Below are positions 61,201-64,000 of a stretch of DNA of 64,000 bases, one piece after another. This DNA comes from Antedon mediterranea. Lineage: Eukaryota; Echinodermata; Crinoidea; Comatulida; Antedonidae. The notes under the pieces are model-generated. The model was not told where the DNA came from. It did not search any database and saw only the letters and a program-made list of their open reading frames with translations. The first letter of the stretch is position 1; every line of letters starts with the position of its first letter. Position numbers and translations under genes: made by a program. The stretch is taken from positions 6,510,001 to 6,574,000 of the forward strand of contig NC_092672.1 in the NCBI RefSeq assembly GCF_964355755.1, given 5' to 3'.

Positions 61201-63967
61201 AGTATGAATGGACATTTTCCCTTTGTTAAATGTACTGTACTCACCAACTCCAACCAAGAGTGCATGTCCTTGGTCCATTCTGATGACACGATGTATTCTG
61301 GTCAAATGGTCAAGAGCATCTTCAAACAGCACCAGGTTCATTGATGTATGGTTGTCATTGTATTCTTCCATGATCTAAAAAACGTTATATATAATGTTAT
61401 AATATAATGGTATATAATGGTGTATTAACAAAGAAAAAAAGCTTATTGGATTGATACAGAAATACAATACAAGCATTTGTACTAGATCTAGGCAATATAA
61501 ACTTGTTCCTCTTAAAATTCAAAGTTTCTGTTACCTCTTGAAAGAGAGCCTTGGCTGCATTGTAGTCCTGTAAGTCCTCATACAGCCTAGGCTCTGCTTC
61601 ATCAAGAGCAGTTCTGTAGTCACCAAACAACAATGGTTCTCTCAAGGCATTATCAGCATATTCTCTGAAGTGCTCATTCACAAGATTTTTGGTCAAGCCC
61701 TACAAAAAAAAAATCATTAAAACCTTAGCTATATCTAATTTTTTTTTTTTTGAAACTGACCTAAGCAAATAATATCTATAACCTCGGTTTTTCACTTAAG
61801 CACTTGAATGAATAGAAAGTAATTTAAAAAAACTATGTATTTCATTTTATCAACACTAATCTGTTGAGATCCAATGCAAATTGCTTTAACTACTTTAAAT
61901 AAAGCCCTTCAGTTTTTCACTTAAGTACTATCTTAACTTTAGTAAAAATTTCAACATACATCCACATGCTTCTTATCTTCGTCATTGATCAGTCTATCGT
62001 AGAACACCCGCAAGCACTCATTGCGCCATACTCTTACAAAACTTGTTGGTGTCGTAAACCGATCCGGTGTAGTAAGCAGCAAGCCTTGACATACTCGAGA
62101 TAAGTCACGCAAGTTGAAGATGTAGTGGAACTTTGACGGTGTTGGTGGTAGATCTATAATGATCTGTTTGTAGAGGTCTAGAGTGGCTTGTGTGATCTTT
62201 GGTGCAATTTCCTGAATAGGTTCTTCAAACGACTGCAGATGACCAGATAAGATGGAGCTGTAGATGTTCTTGAGGGAGTCGTCTGATGGAAAAGTGATGT
62301 TGAAAACACTGAAAAGTGAGATGAACCGTGGGTCAACTTCGTTACGTCCACCTCCAGCCTATACAAAATATAAGTAAGTGTTCTTAATAATATAAAAAAT
62401 TATTGCACCCTTGAATAACAATGTTTTCATGATTGAACAATTTTTGACACAACTAAATATTAACCAATAATGCATACCTTTCCCATGGAAGCAATGTATC
62501 CAATATCTCTGATATACTTCATGATAAGATCCTTGCCTCTGTCATACATTCCACCTTTCTCAAGTAGCAACTTCAACAATGCAATGGGCTGCTGGGTACC
62601 ATACTCATCAACCTACAGAAAAATAAACACATACTGTTGTTTACATTCTAAGGGCAAAGAGTCCCCAAATGAGAAACTAACCTCTAAGTAAAGGAAAGAT
62701 AATGGCTTAAAGTTCAGGATACACATCCATAATTACAGTGGCCTTGTTGTCAATCATATTTTACCTGAGGCATGTTCATATCATCCATAAAGACCAAGAG
62801 ATGCTTGCCCGGTGGTGGCCCATATGTGTCTTTAGTACGCTTTTCTACATTAGCCTCCAAATTTCTCTGTAAATCCATAGAGGTTGTTCTGGATGAAAAG
62901 TTGATGTTCAAAATTAGCTGAGAAAAAAAACAATATGTTAATGAATGGAAACAGCAATGTATGTTTTGGGACAACATTCAATGGACACTCTTATTCAGGG
63001 GACTCTTTTTTGGGCCCTAAACAGGGACATCATTATTATATTTGCAAGACATATTTACATGTGCATCTTGATCCATGTTCCTTAGGAAGTCCTGAATGGT
63101 GGCAGTCTTGGAAGTTCCAGTATCTCCTACAAACACAACTGGATGTTTGATCTTTGTCATCATCTCAAGCAGCCAGGTGCTGCGGACTGTATCCACGGTT
63201 GGCACCAGAATCTCATTAAACCTTCTGTCTGGGTCATGGATGTACTTTGGTACCAGACGATTCCATGGGATCCACTGGTAAAAGGGAAAAAATATGATAC
63301 CGATAGCTATTTTATTCACAGTAAGGAGTTTATTTTAATTCAATACAAACATGAGATTATTTATACCAGTTTGAACTAGTAATTGGTCCACTGGTTCCAC
63401 AGTAAACCAATTATAGGCCTGTTAAACACTCAGTAACAGGCCTGTTTTGTTTAGGACCATATATATATGATAACTAGTAAATTTTAATTCGGGCCAATTA
63501 AAAAACAGGTGTATATGTTTAGATTCAATCTGTTAGTGGCGGTTTCATCGCTGTTGGTTGACAACTAAATAAAATTTAAAAAAAAAAATAAATAAATAAC
63601 CTTAAGGAGGACGCCTGAACCATAATTTAGAGAAAAATTGCCTTTGATAAAAGCAGAAAGAAATAGAGCAACCATAATAGCGAAAGCTAGATATTCTTAC
63701 CAGACGTTTATCTCCATCAAAGAAGTACTCAAACAGCGTGTCATACTGAGCCGGTATCTCCCCTGATTTTGCATCAACACCTTCATCCGTCACTGAAGTC
63801 ATAGAAGCAAGATACTTAATGAAGCCGTCAAATTTTACTCGGCCATCTTCCAGGAGTCCAGCACCAAGAGACCAAGTCAGAGCCTGGAGGAAATGTGCTT
63901 CAATAACATCACTCTCAAGGTTTTCTTTGTCCAAGACCGCATCTAACATTCGACTTAGTTGAGTAAC
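49248..63967 (-). CDS. DNAH10: Axonemal dynein heavy chain 10 (DNAH10-like), C-terminal half, 32 exons
   Basis: Heavy chain of the two-headed inner-arm dynein I1/f of motile cilia. Exons in transcript order: 63967-63701, 63274-63059, 62917-62765, 62612-62478, 62358-61960, 61699-61535, 61374-61245, 60916-60725, 60489-60401, 59935-59693, 59357-59160, 58870-58637, 58257-58160, 58050-57885, 57637-57485, 57375-57158, 56932-56711, 56392-56245, 56002-55867, 55663-55509, 55305-55087, 53854-53581, 53338-53082, 52897-52559, 52373-51867, 51684-51513, 51153-51022, 50935-50724, 50540-50373, 50138-49958, 49736-49591, 49394-49248. Phase holds throughout: 2,156 codons, then TAA. Visible are the AAA3 P-loop GDTGTSKT and Walker [13 protein letters not shown], the AAA4 P-loop GVGGSGKQS, the coiled-coil stalk with microtubule-binding region ([20 protein letters not shown]) and the C-terminal domain. 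The DNAH10 call rests on [53 protein letters not shown] and the ending [15 protein letters not shown]. The family is about 4,500 aa, so the upstream half lies right of the window. Confidence 0.95.
52970..53012. repeat. Family B fragment in dynein intron
   Basis: The words 'gggacatccctaataagggg' and 'acaaaacaggttttaacacta' match the dispersed family B vocabulary ('aaggggacac', 'ttttaacactacagcca'). It lies between the 53338 and 52897 exons of the dynein gene. Confidence 0.45.
53371..53524. mobile_element. MITE family A copy in dynein intron
   Basis: It runs from ctaaagctatgtctacacta to 'agtttgatagcgtagacagggcttta', with 'atatggacatgatgatgtca' and 'accatatttgggcacatcac' preserved. It begins about 33 bp upstream of exon 53338 in the dynein reading direction. 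Confidence 0.78.
53958..54104. mobile_element. Small inverted-repeat element in dynein intron
   Basis: 'ttcccactagctacacaacg' at the left and 'ttgtgtctctagtgggaa' at the right form inverted ends (core ttcccactag/ctagtgggaa) about 140 bp apart. The interior has a further pair around 'gaccaatatt' and 'cattggtcaa'. It is probably a short MITE. It lies between dynein exons 55087 and 53854. Confidence 0.5.
54342..55070 (-). pseudogene. LINE reverse-transcriptase 3' fragment in dynein intron
   Basis: On the minus strand a single frame reads [20 protein letters not shown] then [59 protein letters not shown] and ends 'NSRVQR' plus a stop at 54342. These are C-terminal non-LTR reverse-transcriptase signatures, and the order matches the fragment at 29675-30290. 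The open part is about 185-240 residues without the catalytic motif, so it is 5'-truncated, but it is less decayed than the other copy. Orientation is the same as the dynein gene. Confidence 0.85.
56122..56152. repeat. Perfect 31-bp palindrome in dynein intron
   Basis: The arms ggagaaataagtta and taacttatttctcc are exact reverse complements around a 3-base loop (taa). The flank continues 'atgg', echoing the CATGGAGAAATA foldback at 40509-40542. It lies in the intron between dynein exons 56392 and 56002. Confidence 0.8.
57485..58870 (-). other. DNAH10: Dynein stalk and microtubule-binding domain exons
   Basis: Exon 58870-58637 is a heptad-rich helix ([20 protein letters not shown] then [16 protein letters not shown]), the ascending stalk coiled coil. 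Exons 58257-58160, 58050-57885 and 57637-57485 form the small globular tip, with [20 protein letters not shown] and [20 protein letters not shown]. Exon 57375-57158 begins the returning coiled coil ([20 protein letters not shown]). This follows from dynein family architecture. Confidence 0.85.
58345..58625. repeat. Family B cluster in dynein intron
   Basis: The words 'gggacaccctctggatttaa', 'aagagatgt', 'cataaatagaagagtcccat' and 'tgttctact' belong to the dispersed family B. 'attataggggagagagtttt' with 'cttcc' is locally duplicated (near 58473 and 58500). It lies just downstream (in dynein direction) of exon 58870-58637. Confidence 0.55.
60257..60380. mobile_element. MITE family A copy in dynein intron
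   Basis: It runs from taaagctctgtctatactat to tttgatagtgtagacagagc. It is short because the middle keeps only 'tatatggacatgat' and one 'accatatttgggcacatcac'. It ends about 21 bp before the donor of exon 60489-60401. Confidence 0.75.
60725..61374 (-). other. DNAH10: Dynein AAA4 P-loop split across two exons
   Basis: Exon 61374-61245 ends with QGHALLVGV plus the first base of a glycine codon. Exon 60916-60725 opens with the rest, giving [16 protein letters not shown], a standard Walker A. The intron between them contains a tandem duplicate of the start of the second exon. Confidence 0.9.
60892..61240. repeat. Tandem duplication of about 200 bp inside dynein AAA4 region
   Basis: The plus-strand run 'ggttaaagactgcttaccac' 'taccacctggaatatgcaaa' starting at 60891 recurs at 61091 with only a few changes, followed in both by 'ttaatcattata'/'gtaatcattata' and later 'acattttccctt'. 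The second copy is shorter (about 150 bp). On the minus strand the duplicate recreates the splice acceptor and first 24 or so coding bases of the AAA4 P-loop exon (pseudo-exon start 61116). Confidence 0.88.
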
Positions 63968-64000
63968 CTGAAAATAATCATAAGTTATGATACACTAAAT

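Overview
This is a 64 kb stretch of an AT-rich, intron-rich animal nuclear genome. Every recognisable gene has GT-AG introns, long repeat-filled introns and metazoan protein families (Pescadillo, a WSB-type WD40/SOCS-box protein, OSTC, axonemal dynein heavy chain). The gene set and the compact 'taggcc'-rich repeats suit a marine invertebrate, and an echinoderm-like deuterostome is my best guess, but the sequence alone does not prove the taxon. Nothing bacterial, viral or organellar was seen.

Layout, left to right. Positions 1-3344 hold no gene I can support. Positions 3345-16311 (+) carry ten exons of a roughly 700-residue, charged, low-complexity protein. It has a candidate actin-capping-protein interaction (CPI) motif and about eight repeats of a short tryptophan motif (W-x3-[LA]-x2-[RK]-[RK]); its first exon is not identified. 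Positions 16312-20460 are intergenic and full of short transposon-like repeats. Positions 20461-26557 (-) are a complete 13-exon pescadillo (PES1) gene. Positions 27365-28191 (+) are a two-exon gene for a 78-residue single-pass membrane protein. Positions 29209-38357 (+) are a complete 8-exon WSB1/WSB2-like gene whose introns hold a LINE fragment, a mobile element with CGCGAC ends and a higher-order minisatellite. Positions 38358-43517 are intergenic, with a TTAA-flanked MITE and a 14-copy minisatellite. Positions 43518-45593 (+) are a complete 4-exon OSTC gene. Positions 45594-49247 are intergenic and hold a 186-bp satellite interleaved with palindromic modules. Positions 49248-63967 (-) are the last 32 exons (2,156 codons before the stop) of an axonemal dynein heavy chain of DNAH10 type, running off the right edge.

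I joined the exons by hand. Reading phase is kept across every junction listed for PES1 (601 aa), WSB-like (419 aa), OSTC (149 aa), the 78-aa gene and the dynein C-terminal half, and the lengths of the recognised complete proteins agree with family norms. The genes look like unrelated housekeeping and ciliary functions (ribosome biogenesis, ubiquitin ligase substrate receptor, N-glycosylation, ciliary motility, possible actin regulation) rather than one pathway.

The unusual content lies in the repeats. There are about 15 copies of one roughly 150-bp inverted-repeat element, a second family with CAGTAGAACC ends, several single hairpin MITEs, a small CATGGAG/CTCCATG foldback family, two minisatellites (one with a clear 7-unit higher-order period) and a palindromic satellite. 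A 200-bp tandem duplication has also copied the splice acceptor and start of the dynein AAA4 P-loop exon. I found no convincing new multi-gene system.
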